47,254 nt of DNA from Scenedesmus sp. ARA3. Taxonomy: Eukaryota > Chlorophyta > Chlorophyceae > Sphaeropleales > Scenedesmaceae. A program made the translations under genes and the position numbers. The stretch spans positions 55,986 to 103,239 of the forward strand of contig RWJK01001059.1 in the NCBI GenBank assembly GCA_004335835.1, in the 5' to 3' direction. Of the stretch, positions 34,937-45,881 are shown piece after piece (the first letter of the stretch is position 1; each line of letters opens with the position of its first letter). Under the pieces are notes generated by a model. The model was not told the origin of the DNA. It did no database searches and saw only the letters and a program-made list of their open reading frames with translations.

Positions 34937-35956
34937 CTAGATTTTGCTGATGCGGCCGTCCCTTGCTGCGTTTGCCATTATGCTCAGGGGGATGGCCACT
35001 GCCAGCACCACCACCACCACGCTGATTGCGATCATGATGCCGCTGGCGATCGCTGCGCGCCTGTCGTGCCTGTTCTTGGAGCAGAAGGGCAGCAGCACGC
35101 CCACCACCCAGCAGATGGGGAACAGCCAGCCGATCTGCAGCGCAGCAGGAGTCAAGACAGCGGGACATGCGCAGCACAGTCGATGACAGCTGGAGAGGAA
35201 TCAGATGCCGATAAAAGCATTGAAGCTGGCATGCATGAAGTTCAAACCAATGGTGATTGAGGTCAATGATCTGCTGGCAGGGTGTTAAAGAGGGTGCCCC
35301 AGCAGCGCAACTTGCTTCCGTGCACACAGTGCAGCGCAGAATGTGCCTGCTGCAGCTGCTGCTGCTTTTCGTGCTGTGCTCCACACGCAGAACTGCTATG
35401 GCTTGCAAAGCTTAGACTGTTCCTAAGCCGCAGCTCTCAGCTGCAGTGTGCCAGAGCCTCCCGCTCAACTAAAAACGAGTCCGAATAATGAGCCGCAGTG
35501 TGCCGCTGCAGTGAGCAGCAGCTAGCTGACACTGAGAAGCCTCACCCCAAACAGCACCCAGCCCACTGTGCAGCATCCGCACGGCTCCTGGTTCAGCAGT
35601 GCTGGGCTGCCTTGCACGGGCGCTGCTGCAACTGAAATGGGCTGCATGTGGTGCCCATGGGCTGCTGCTGCTGGGTACCCCGTTACAGCAACCCTAGGCA
35701 CAGGCGCAGGTGGGTATGCATGCGGCGGTGCTGCATACTGCTGCGGAGGGTACGGCGGGTAGGCTGGTGCTGCATATGCGGAGCTGCTGCTAGGTCCTGC
35801 TGGGTTTTGATACGGTGGAGCCACTGCTGGGTAATAGTGTTGCCCTGTGGGACCAGCCACGGGCGAGGCTGCCGGCCCAGGCCCAGGCAGCTGCGAGTAG
35901 CCAGCTGCTGCTGCTGCTTCCTGCTGCTTCTGCTGCTCGTAAGAAAACGGAGCCAT
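34937..35956 (-). CDS. Pro-rich two-TM protein, L18a-like family, paralogue A
   Basis: Exons 35956-35546 and 35134-34937; phase 0 junction; 202 residues. The ATG at 35956 is the first in frame (the upstream codons lack one). Residues 1 to about 120 are cytosolic-type low complexity rich in Pro, Tyr, Ala and Gln (YPPYPPQQYAAPP). Then CGCCTVGWVLFG joins IGWLFPICWVVGVLLPF across the intron, giving a first hydrophobic hairpin half, a basic loop SKNRHDRR, and a second helix IMIAISVVVVVLAVAIPL. This Cys-Cys, GWxLF and paired-helix layout resembles the plant '60S ribosomal protein L18a-like' membrane proteins, which are not ribosomal. A second copy of this design lies at 40600-42006. Function unknown; a small membrane protein with a disordered Pro-rich head is what the sequence shows. 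Confidence 0.75.
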
Positions 35957-37295
35957 GACAGGCTGGTACAAATACTATAACAAACAACGGTTATGGAGGG
36001 TTTTCAATCATACAACAGCACACGAGATAGCACAGCCTGCAGGCGATACTTTCGCAGTATTCCAGTCCGCTTCCGACGTTTCTTGCCCTATACGTGCAGT
36101 GGTTCGCTGACTATCATATGTTTAATTGAAAGTCGCTGTGCTGGATAAAGTTCGGCCACGCATACCTGGATGTGACGTCGCGTGGTTGACCTTCTCATGA
36201 CCAACCCAACTGGAGACATGGCAGCATGTGCATTCAGTCGCCAGGCCATTGCAGCAGATCAGTGCACGGCCATAATGACCGGATAGGTTCTCTCAAGCTC
36301 ATGCCAAGCTGAAAGCACACGTAGGCTGTTGGACAGCCTGAGTCAAGGCTGTTGTACTTGCAGGAGCGCTGCGCTTATTCATGGTTGAATCAGTTCAGGT
36401 CATGGTGCCTTGCATCAGCTGCCTGAGTCTGGTGAAAGCGATCATGTCTGTCACAACAGCATCTGCATGATATCATGCCTCAAACTTGGCGTCGATGCCA
36501 CTTTGTAGCACAACAACACTTTCTGCTTCTGTGTTCAGTCACTATGGACGCCCACACCGCGCCCCATTTTACAATAAAATTGGCAGGTGAAACTGTGCAT
36601 GCACAGCATGCACAGCCTCCAGGTCAAACCTTGCCGAAACCACACGATACACTTGAAGAGCTCCGGCGGCTGTCACAGCAGCAAACCTACAGTGCCCTGA
36701 TAGACAAGCGCTGTCAGTGCGGAAAAGCAAAGGGTGACACTCCAGATTGCCCACAAGGCATAAGCGCATTCTGGCACAAGGCCGGGGCCCTACTGCCCCA
36801 CACATGACGTTTGGACCATACATGTTTGAGATACAGTCAGCGTTTAAGTCAACACTCGTTTTGAAGCCAGATGTAATAAAACAAACATGCAACCGAATAA
36901 TCAAACTCATCATGAGCTGCCAGCTCATGAGCTGCGGCAGCACCATAACAAGCAGCACCAACATGCATACCCCATTCCTGCCTGTGACGCCTGGTTGCAC
37001 AAAGCAGATGGTGTGTGGTTGATCACAACAGCTGTTTGAGTACTCATTTGAAAATCAAATAACGTATGTCACATCCAGATGTTTCAGCATCTGTACTCAT
37101 GCTGACCAGCAGCCTTCCATCACTGAATGACCAAGACATCACTGGCTGATCAAGCCACCATGACCGATGCCGCAAACACTTGGATTCAAAGCATCATAGA
37201 GTTGCATGCACATGCAAAACACCCGCATTGAACACAGCCGCACCGCAGCCGTCCATCAGGCTGCACCTGCAGGTTGAGGTTGAGGCGCCAAGCCT
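35957..37295. other. Intergenic region, no gene recognised
   Basis: About 1.3 kb holding the promoter of L18a-like gene A and the 3' flank of the dirigent-like gene. A 110-codon plus-strand ORF (36475-36807) starts with ATG but shows no domain or secretion signal that I recognise. Confidence 0.5.
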
Positions 37296-37603
37296 TCACA
37301 GCTTGTTGTTAGGCACGTAGATGGTGATGTCAGCAACAGACACAGTGTTGCTGCTCAGCGCGCCAGACCTATCAGTGAAGGAGCCGTATGCGCCCAGGAA
37401 CTGCCCAGTGCCGCCAGTCACTGCCATGTCGCTGTCAGTGATGGACAGCGTGGCAGGGGACACCTGGCTATTGCCGGTCACGGTGAGCGCGTCATCATTG
37501 TTGGGGCCGAACTCAAAGACATGGGTCTCGATGATGTTGAGGGTGTCGGTGGGGCCGGCGGGCTGCGTGGTGGCGATGCCGGAGACCTCAAAGGTGCCAG
37601 TCT

Positions 37604-37655
<52 letters not shown>

Positions 37656-38800
37656 AGAAGGTCAGGCAGCTGTATGATGTACAGAAGCACACTGATGTTG
37701 CAGTGATGCAGCGCATAAAACATGGCAGATACAGACGCGGATGTGACACTTACAAACAACATTGTTGTGAGTGCTGCTATGTTTGCTGGTGCTGCTATTC
37801 CAGCAGTGATTCTTGCATGTCCATGGCAGTTCAGCCTATATGGAGGCTCCACATCATTCAGAATGTCACCATCATGTGTGATTGCAGCCGAGTATGTGAC
37901 GCTGTGTAAACTGCTCATCGCAGGCCTGTGCAACCCCTTCAGAGCAAGTTGCATGGCAGCTGCGCAACAGAACAAAGCGGTGCTGCCGTACTCACGGTGG
38001 CATTAGTTCCGATTTCCAGCACGCGTCCTGTGAAGACAGCACTGCAAGCGGACAGGCAGAAAGCAGGCGAGGTTGGTGATCACTATGCCTTGAATCTGGC
38101 AGCATCGAAGTTTGACTTGCAGTCGCCGCACTTGATGGGCGACGGCGCTGTTTGTGTTGGTGTATTTCATGCTCTGGTGGTGTGCACTGCAAAGACGTGC
38201 AGTCAATGCTCAAACCTCAGGCTACAAGTCAAATATGCGCTACCACTTGCTGTAGGTAATACGTGTAGAAGGGAAATGCCATGCTGCAGCTGGACTCACA
38301 CAGTGGTGGCAAAGGTGGCAGGGTCAGGCTGGTTGCGGTGGTAGGTGTCAACCACCAGCAAGGCCTTGATACGGTAGAGGCACAGGTTCTTGCCACACTT
38401 GACCTGCAGCAGCAGCCAGCAAGACGTGCCTTGTCGTGATCAGCTGCTCCGAGTGACAGATGTGGCGCTGCAGATCTGTTGGTGGGATTTGCTAAATATT
38501 TGCTGGACACTTTTCACCGTAGAAAGAAGGAATTTTTTCCTTTACAACAACGTACTTTCAATTCTAAACACACCATTCTCTGTGGCTCGCGCATCGCATG
38601 TCAGCCTGACACCGCTGATCTACACATCCGCCCTGCCAATAGACACGCACCGGGCGGTAGCGCTTGCTGGCGCTATCGAACGACGAAACCCTGTCTGTGA
38701 TCTTCTGGTCTCCGCCCTTGTGAGCCGGGATCACTTCCTGCGCCACGACTGCTGTGCAAAGCACAGCTGCTGCAAGGATTGCAAGCACGTAGCGGGCCAT
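37296..38800 (-). CDS. Secreted dirigent-like beta-barrel protein
   Basis: Exons 38800-38651, 38403-38300, 38041-37996, 37601-37296; phases agree only with these junctions; 201 residues. A signal peptide is clear (MARYVLAILAAAVLCTAVVA, cleaved near residue 20). The later part has the strand pattern of the dirigent / allene-oxide-cyclase barrel superfamily: a DTLNIIETHVFEF strand, then the AVTGGTGQFLGAYGSF segment, which parallels the conserved GGTGxFxxAxG of dirigent proteins. Two Cys and one NAT glycosylation-type site precede the barrel. Dirigent proteins guide radical coupling in plant walls; whether the algal protein does so is unknown. A TATA box lies 67 bases upstream of the ATG. The last exon follows a (CTG)16 run in gene sense. 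Confidence 0.72.
37605..37652 (-). repeat. (CAG)16, sense (CTG)16 before an acceptor
   Basis: Sixteen units ending at the acceptor CAG of the last dirigent-like exon (37601-37296). The exon edge is fixed by phase with the 46-bp exon before it. Confidence 0.93.
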
Positions 38801-40599
38801 TGCGTTCCTTGAAATAGTATTAAACCGTAAATGTTTGTGTTACTGCAGTACCTGAGTCACCTTGGGCTTTATATAGCAGTGATGGCTGAAGTGGAACCGG
38901 CAACGACAGCAAGAGTGTCACCGCCTGCACCTATTTGATGTTGCGTGCGGAAAGTGTCAGGCGAGCCTTACCTCCCTGAGCAGTTGCTCATTTTTGTAGC
39001 GTAAAATGTTAAGAGTCTTTTAAGCCTCAATGCAAGGCGTAAAGTTCACAAACGTCAACGTGGCACAGTATCAAATCAGATTGTTAAATGATTGACCCGG
39101 AGTGCACGTGCGCGTGTATGCAGCGCCCAGGAGACGGCCTTTGACAATGGGCGTCGGACAAAAAACAAGTAGTTCGATTGTGCAACAAATGCCGCTGCAC
39201 ACAGTTGTGCCACGGTGGCCACGCCTCACATGGACAGACAGGAGCTCAGCTCTGAAAATCTCAGACGTTTTGCAGCTGTTGGAGTTCTGAAGCTGGAATC
39301 AATGTTGAAAAACTGATTACAATTGAGCATACCCATGCCAGCTACACAGGCAATTCAAAAGCCGCGTGAATGCGTTTTAAAAGTTTCAGATAAACATGCC
39401 CGCCTCTGTCGGCCTGCCAGCCTTGATATAAGGCTGTGGTACAACACAGCATGGCCCACCCGAAGCTGATCTGTTGCCATTAGATCATGTGAAGTGGCAC
39501 ACAGACTGCAGCACAGGTAATCAGAAGTACGCGCATGTAAACTTCATCCGCGCAGGTAGGACTGCTGTGCATGCAAAGCACCATCACCTGCGCAGAGCTG
39601 ATCGGCAGATGCGCAGCTTGCCACTAATCCGTGGCAGCAGCCCACGTGTCAACTTGCTCCAATCACCAAACAAGCTGAACAACAAGCGGTGCAGATCAGC
39701 AAACAGAGAAGCCTGAAACTGTCTTCACAGCAGTACCAATCCCAGCCTGGCAGCGGAGCTGATGCCACCATGCATTCTGCGTATGATCACCATTGGTCCC
39801 TTCCACATGTCAACAACAATAGTAAACATGGCGTGGATGGAAGCAGCAGCATTGCGCTGTGCCGAGCAGTATGCGGCGTACACAACAGCGCTGCCCAGGT
39901 CAACAAGGTGCACTTCTAAGTGGGCACATCCCCCCACTTAATAAGTCCAATGAGCTCCACAAACAGCACATGTCAATCGTCCGATGTTCACAACGTATGT
40001 GCTGCAGCTAAGCAGCACACGTCACATCAAAGACTCGCTGTGCTCTGCGTCGTGTGCACACAATGCACCCCAGAAGTCACCCAGCCACTATTTTTCACCT
40101 CGCGCCCCATGCGCCGTATTGTGCAGCCTGCTTTTCATCGCAATTCCATCCCCCAAACAAGTTGCACACCAGATGGTGCTATGCATCAATGCATGCTCAT
40201 GCAGTAGTGTTGTTTCACCTGCTGCTGTGAGCAGTGCTGCTGCTGCCCGCCACCTAGCCAAGCTTGTGCCAGCCTGCAGCACTGACCACAGCACAACAAG
40301 CAAAACAAGCAGAGCCAACCTCACCATCCCCCCAACACTGTTGATCAGACCTCCCGCTGCGCTGCTGCAACTTTCATGCAGAACGACACGCCATACGGCT
40401 CCCATTGCAACTGCACAATGACGCAGTGCTGCTGCTGCTGCTGCTGCTGCTGTGCAAGCTGGGCCTGCAGTCCATTCACCACCATCCCTCGCTGGCAGCA
40501 CCCTGCCGCTAACAGCCAGGCTGCACGCGTGCCTCTTGTGCACTTGCACGTGTGCACTTGCCCGTGCGCACTTGCATGTGCGCAGAAAACAGTTACCGC
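38801..40599. other. Intergenic region, no gene recognised
   Basis: About 1.8 kb from the dirigent-like start to the stop of L18a-like gene B. The left end holds a TATA box. The right end has a CTG run near 40429-40451 just past the paralogue B stop. No coding exon that I can support. Confidence 0.55.
38867..38875 (-). promoter_or_regulatory. TATA box of the dirigent-like gene
   Basis: TATATAAAG on the minus strand, 67 bases upstream of the ATG at 38800. This would place the transcript start about 30-40 bases before the ATG. It is the clearest core-promoter element in the window. Confidence 0.65.
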
Positions 40600-42006
40600 T
40601 CAGCCCCACTGGTTGTATGTGGAGTGGTGCATGGGCACGCGCCTGTTGCGTGTCTGCGTCACAGACAGCGCGATAGCCAGCACCAAGATGATCAGGAAAG
40701 CCACTGCGCTGGCCATGCCGGCCAGCCTGTCGTTGCGCTTGCGCGTGCACAGCGGCACCAGCATGGCAGCCAGCCAGCAGGGCGTGAACAGGAAGCCCAG
40801 CTGTTGTGTGTTTGGTTTGCAGGACACGGCACGGCAGGCACAGCAGGCGGCACAGAGCAGGGCAGGGCGGCGGCGGTGTGAGCACTGCAATTTGAAAGTG
40901 CGCAATGACATGGAAATCTCTAGGCGAAGGGAGGCTGGCTAGTAGATCAGAAAGCCAAGGATACATCTGGCCGCAGCCCCTGTCCCAGAAGCACACAGCA
41001 GCAATCACAACTACAAATGCAACGGCAAACAAGAAGCTGAGCAACACCTCTATGTCTCTGCAGTCGCGGCCGCTCACCCCAAACAGCACCCAGCCGATGC
41101 TGCAGGCGCACTTCTCCTGCCCCTGGGGGCCCGGCCCAGACACCACCGCCATACCACCAGGCGCACCACCAGCCCCCACAGGGTACCCAGCCGCAGGCGC
41201 ATACTGCTGGCCCTGGTGCTGCTGCTGCTGGTGGTGGTGGTGTGCGCCTCCGTGGCTTGGGCCGGGCCCTGGCGCAATGTAACCCACAGCTGCAGGGTCA
41301 TACTGCTGCTGCATCTGGTCTGGCTTCATTGGGGGTGAGCCATCAGCAAATCCAGGTGGGGCGCCAGCTGGCATGGCTGGGTAGCCTGCAGGAGCCTGGG
41401 CAAAGTGGCCGGCAGGGGGCCCTTGCTGCTGCTGCTGCTGCTGAGGGGGGTAGGGGTAGGGGCCTGGTGCTGCGCCGGGCTGTGGCTGGGGAGGGTAGGG
41501 GTAGCCGGCTGGGGGCGGGCCGCCTGCAGGACAGCAGCAGGGTGGTGGGAGTGTGAGTGAGGGGTGGCGAGGAATGCAGGTGTGCTGTGACGGTTGCAGA
41601 TGACCAGGCCAGTTGTCTGAAGCTGGTTGGTTAGCGACAAATGGAACTGCAATGAGGCAGTGCCTGCGATGCGCACGCATGCAAATGCCAAAGAGGCAGC
41701 AGCAGCAGGCAGAGCACACTGCCACAGTTTGAGCAGGTGCCATTGCTGTGGCGTGGCCAGTACCCCTGCTCTGCAGACTGTATACCCGCAAGTCCAACCA
41801 CTGATATGGGGCAAGATCGCAGAGGCTGAGGAGCCTACTGGTCCCCCTCCTCCCTCCGGGTGTGCCCCGACAGCAGAGCCACAGCTGTGCTGCTAGGCAC
41901 CTCTGGACCAGCAGATATCCATGCCTTGCAGACCACCCGCTTGCTGGCTCACTGCAGCCAGCCACTCACCAGCACCCTGAGGAGGGAAGCCATCAGGTTG
42001 ACCCAT
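40600..42006 (-). CDS. Pro-rich two-TM protein, L18a-like family, paralogue B
   Basis: Exons 42006-41970, 41523-41078, 40800-40600; phases agree; 227 residues. The first exon is only 37 bp (MGQPDGFPPQGA plus one base). Residues 13 to about 150 are Pro/Gly/Gln/Tyr-rich with repeated YPYPP and an HHHH stretch. The C-terminal part mirrors paralogue A: CACSIGWVLFG then, after the intron, LGFLFTPCWLAAMLVPLC, a basic loop TRKRNDR, and a second helix VAFLIILVLAIALSV. The intron after GWVLFG is at the same place and phase in both genes, so they share an ancestor. The family resembles plant L18a-like membrane proteins. It shares a divergent promoter region with the ITPK gene. Confidence 0.77.
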
Positions 42007-42594
42007 GTTGAGCAGACGCGCTGCTGATGAGAGTAAGTGCTGGGTGATGTCACCAGACTGCGGGCTGCAAGTCAGCAGAAGCCGTTGGCAGCAGCACGGA
42101 GGTCAAGTGAGGCTGCCACGCCGCGAAGACAATAATTATCTTGAGTAAATCTGTTGTAGGCTGAAATGCGAGCGCAAGCTGCCTTGTTCACCGAGACAAC
42201 GAAGTTCCGAGCAGGTTGCCACCAGCAAGCAACGCAAGGCGCAGTACATGGTGCATGCAGAGAAAACCTACGTAATGTCGCGCTGATGTACATTTCAGCG
42301 TACGTGACCTGCTCCTGCTGCTCACCAAAGTGCTTGCAACGGTTGCTTGGGATAACGCTGGAAGAAGCACCGTGATCGGAGTGATCAAGTGTTTCAAGAG
42401 TATTCACTAAAGGCCTGCAACACTCGGACGTCGCTCTCGCAGGCCTGTTTAGTTGCGTGACAGCATAAGTGTGACCAGGAGTGACTGTCAGGCATTTGCA
42501 GTGCACTGCAGACTGCAGCCTCTAAGGCCTGCTGGCCTTCCAAGCTGTGGGTCAAACGAGTTCCTTGTGTTCATCTTAGGCACGGCATTGCACT
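42007..42594. promoter_or_regulatory. Divergent intergenic promoter region
   Basis: A 588-bp spacer between the starts of paralogue B (-) and the ITPK gene (+), expected to contain both promoters and 5' UTRs. I see no clear TATA box. Confidence 0.5.
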
Positions 42595-43083
42595 ATGCGG
42601 GTGGGGTTCATCCTGCTTGACAAGAAGGTACGTACTCAGAAGCACTGACGGACGCTGTCTGTTGTCTTGCAGGCCTTGCAACAGACCTGCCATCCTTGTT
42701 AGCTCTTCACTACTACTTGACAGCAAAAGTTTCTTCAGTTAATGAAGCTCTTTCTTTCATCAGGCCTGCAAGCAGCAACCGATGTTAGGATTTATGAACA
42801 ACAGCATGCAGTGCTGCTGTCAGTCACCGCCTGACACGGAACGCCGCCCCGCTGTATGCCTGCAGCGGCCGAGGGTGCTCACGCCTGCGCTGTCAGCAGC
42901 AGCGGAGCGCCACGGCTTCAGCCTGCTGGCCCTGGACCCTGCTGCTGACCCGCAGCAGTGGGCAGCGCAGGGCGTGGATGTGATCGTGCACAAGGTGCCT
43001 GAGGACCATGGTGAGTGCCCGGAAGAGTGCCGAGCCAGCTGCAGCAGCAAGCTGTTACTTGCAGGAAACTACCAGCAGAAGCT

Positions 43084-43127
<44 letters not shown>

Positions 43128-44151
43128 CACAAGGTGCCTGAGGATCATGGTGAGTTTGTCCATCATGACGCATGATGCTTCGTCAGGTTGTCTGTCCTTT
43201 TTATCCAAAGAACCTGTGATTGGCTCCCTACACGGGCAAGGTTACCTGTGTATCTTCCAAGTTGCGAGTGCCTGGCAGACTGCTAAGCCAGCTGCAGCAG
43301 GGGAGGCGCTATCGCTTGCAGGAAACGACCAGCAGCAGCTGAGCAGCAGCAGCAACAGCACACCTGACAACCAGACGTATTGACAATGATACAAGTAATG
43401 AGTATCGCTCGGCCGTGGCCGTGCCTGCATGCTGCAGGCCTTGATGCGCGGCTGGTGGCGCTGCAGGCAGCACAGCCGCAGCTGCTGCTGCTGGACCCTC
43501 CTGCAGCAGTGCGGGCGCTGCAGCACCGGGAGGCCATGCTGACACCACTGGCGGGGCAGCCGCTGCTGCTGCGCCAGGTGGGTGGCTGTGGATGTGGCGT
43601 GGATGTGGCGCGCCTCTGCAGCGTCTGATGCTTGCTGGCGCTAGGCTGCAAGCCTTACGGCACATGCGTACAGAGGAGTTGCATTTGGATGCATGCAAGC
43701 AGGACTAACATGTGTACAGTGTGTTTGTGCCTGGCAGCCCTGCTTGATTGACAGCTGCATGCTTGTATCTCCAGCATTCGCTGTCCTGCAAGTGAAGCTG
43801 CAGCACCGGGAGGCCATGCTGGCGCCACTGGCGGGGCAGCCGCTGCTGCTGTGCCAGGTGGGGTGCTCCTGCAGAGCTTGATGTTTGAGCAGAGCAGCAC
43901 ATGCTACACGGGGTATGTTTGCTATCATCTCATGGGGAGATGTCAGTCCTGTGGAGGGCAGTACTGGCTGCCACCTGCATGCTACTTGACCAGGTGTTCT
44001 CTGTAGATGCAAGTGCACGATGCTGCAGCAGCTGGGCAAAGGCAATTTTCCCAAAAGAAGAACACTGCTGAACATGCTGCACTGGTGCTGCTGCTGCTGC
44101 TGCTGCTGCTGTTTGGCCTCTACAGTCAGCGAGCTCAGCAAATGCTTGCAG

Positions 44152-44195
<44 letters not shown>

Positions 44196-44361
44196 TTGAG
44201 AGCTGCATCATCTCAGTGCCGGCCCAGGTCACGCTGCTACCAGGCAGCACTGCCCGGCAGGCGGCCGCGCAGCTGGCAGCAGCAGGCATCGGGCTGCCGG
44301 CACTGCTCAAGCCCCTCAGCAGCATGCCCAGCGATGCAGCTGCTGTAGGTTCCGCTGCTGC

Positions 44362-44392
<31 letters not shown>

Positions 44393-44428
44393 TGCCGTTG
44401 CAGTGCTGACAGCCAGGTGCCTAATGCC

Positions 44429-44474
<46 letters not shown>

Positions 44475-45634
44475 AGGCAGCTGTCGCTGATGGCCATGCG
44501 CTGGGTGTGCTGTTGGAGGAGAGTGGGCTGCAGCAGCTGTTAGATGGAGCGGTGCCTGAGCTGGCGCCGCCTGTGGTGGTGCAGCAGTTTGTGCCGCATG
44601 GTGAAGCCCTGTACAAGGTGCGCCAGCTGGCTGCACATGTCAGGCGGTCAGGGTCAGCGTGCTCGTCAGCCTGACTAAGACTTTTGCACTCGTTGGTGCA
44701 CGAATGCGCACTTCATGTGTGCTTGTAGAAAAGCTATGCGCTGCACTTGTACATGCATTAGACACCTGCTGCACGAGCATCAATAGCAGGCACAATGCAA
44801 ATTAGCAGTCAACTGGTGTCACGATGCCAGGTTGAGCTTGCTCTGTCCTGCAAACCTTGCCGATGCTCCCCGTGCCTGCAGCTGTACGTGATCGGCCCCC
44901 ATATAGTGCTGACCAGGCGCAGCACGCTCACCCTGCAGCACATACAGCAGGCGGCAGCAGCAGCAACAGCAGCAGCTGATGGCAGCGGCACTGATGCAGG
45001 CAGGCCAGCAGTGGTGCTGCTGCAGCGAGTGAGCGCTGTACCGCTGTCTGCAGCACAGGTGGGGCAAGGCAGTAGCAGTCAACCCAGCAGCACAGGCAGC
45101 ATGCCAGCGGCAGCTGAGTCAACAGCAACTGCTGTCTCAGTGGCCGAAGCTCCTGAACAGGCAGCAGCAATGCCATCAACAGCAGCAGCAGCAGCAGCAG
45201 CAGCAAGGCTGCCTGCTGACCAGCAAGGCAGCATATTTGCTGGCAAAGCAGGCTGCAGGGATGTCTGCAGCGGTGCTGCCGGCACAGCACTTGCTGATGC
45301 CAGTGTTGTGGGTGATGCTGCTGCGCCGCCGCTGTGGGCTATGCGGCAGCTGGCAGCACACCTGCGGCAGACGCTGCAGCTCAGCCTGTTCAATGTAGAC
45401 ATCATCGCCCCGGAGCACCAGCAGCAGCAGCAGCACCAGCAGCAGCAAGGGCCAGACGATCCAGCAGCACCCAAGAGCAGCAGCAGTGTAGGCGATAGCA
45501 GCAGCAGCAGCAGCTGCTGCAGGCGCTTCCTGGTAGTTGATGTCAACTTCTTCCCTGGCTTTGACAAGGTGCCTGGCGCAGAGCAGCTGTTTGCAGACTT
45601 CCTGGCATCCCTAGGACCAAGCATCCCTGTGTAA
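42595..45634 (+). CDS. ITPK: Inositol 1,3,4-trisphosphate 5/6-kinase family (ATP-grasp)
   Basis: Exons 42595-42627, 42866-43010, 43438-43577, about 44195-44617, 44882-45634; phases agree; about 497 residues. Family features in order: MRVGFILLDKK at the start; VDVIVHKVPEDH; LLLLDPPAAVRALQHREAML; ISVPAQVTLLPG; LPALLKPL, with the Lys expected to bind ATP; VVVQQFVPHGEALYK then LYVIGPHIVLTRRSTL; SLFNVDIIAPE; and FLVVDVNFFPGFDKVPGAEQLFADFL, with the acidic metal-binding residues and Asn. ITPKs phosphorylate inositol polyphosphates with ATP in the cytosol on the route to phytate and inositol pyrophosphates. The protein is longer than usual because Ala-rich (near residues 160-195), Ala/Ser-rich (about 270-380) and Gln/Ser-rich (about 425-460) inserts, coded by CAG-type triplets, sit between core motifs. 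The start of exon 4 (44195 or 44201) is not settled. Junctions of exons 2 and 3 are duplicated downstream. Confidence 0.9.
42988..43157 (+). repeat. Duplicate of ITPK exon 2 end and donor
   Basis: The end of exon 2 with its donor (CACAAGGTGCCTGAGGACCA, ATG, then GTGAGT at 42990-43016) recurs at about 43127-43153 with one base changed. Between them is a (CAG) run at about 43085-43124. Confidence 0.9.
43015..43355 (+). repeat. Second duplication inside ITPK intron 2
   Basis: About 90 bases following the exon 2 donor (43015-43105) resemble 43265-43355: both carry AGCCAGCTGCAGCAG, then TTGCAGGAAAC, ACCAGCAG and CTGAGCAGCAGC in order. The similarity is imperfect, so this copy looks older than the exon-end copy. 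Confidence 0.75.
43517..43861 (+). repeat. Duplicate of ITPK exon 3 end and donor
   Basis: The last about 60 bases of exon 3 with its donor (43517-43581) recur at 43797-43861 with about four differences. The copy keeps the open frame of the LQHREAML segment and a GTGGGG donor, and candidate AG acceptors precede it, so it could act as an alternative exon. Confidence 0.9.
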
Positions 45635-45881
45635 CCACGTACATGTCGTTTTCGGGCACGCACTCCGTGCCTGCTTGATTGGCTGGCTGGATTATGTGCA
45701 GGCACATTGCACAATGAACTTCTTAGGCCCGGCAAGACCAAACCCCTGTCACAGGTTTTCCTACTTACCTCGAAACCCCAAGCACTTCTTTCAACTCAAC
45801 TACGCTTAACATTAGAGAGGTTGTACCTGTTTACGGCTACGGCTCAGGTGTCGACAATGTGCAGCAATCCTTTCGTCAGCC

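Noticed and set aside
36475..36807. 110-codon plus-strand ORF with ATG
   Set aside because: No recognisable domain, signal peptide or neighbouring phased exon; the length is within chance in this GC-rich DNA.
40801..41077. Hydrophobic segment in read-through of the paralogue B intron
   Set aside because: The related gene A splices at the same site after GWVLFG directly to its second helix, so the read-through is taken as intron.
44345..44403. Candidate intron inside ITPK exon 4 (GTAGGT to TTGCAG)
   Set aside because: Removal would leave an immediate in-frame stop; the unspliced Ala-rich frame stays open to the next conserved motif.
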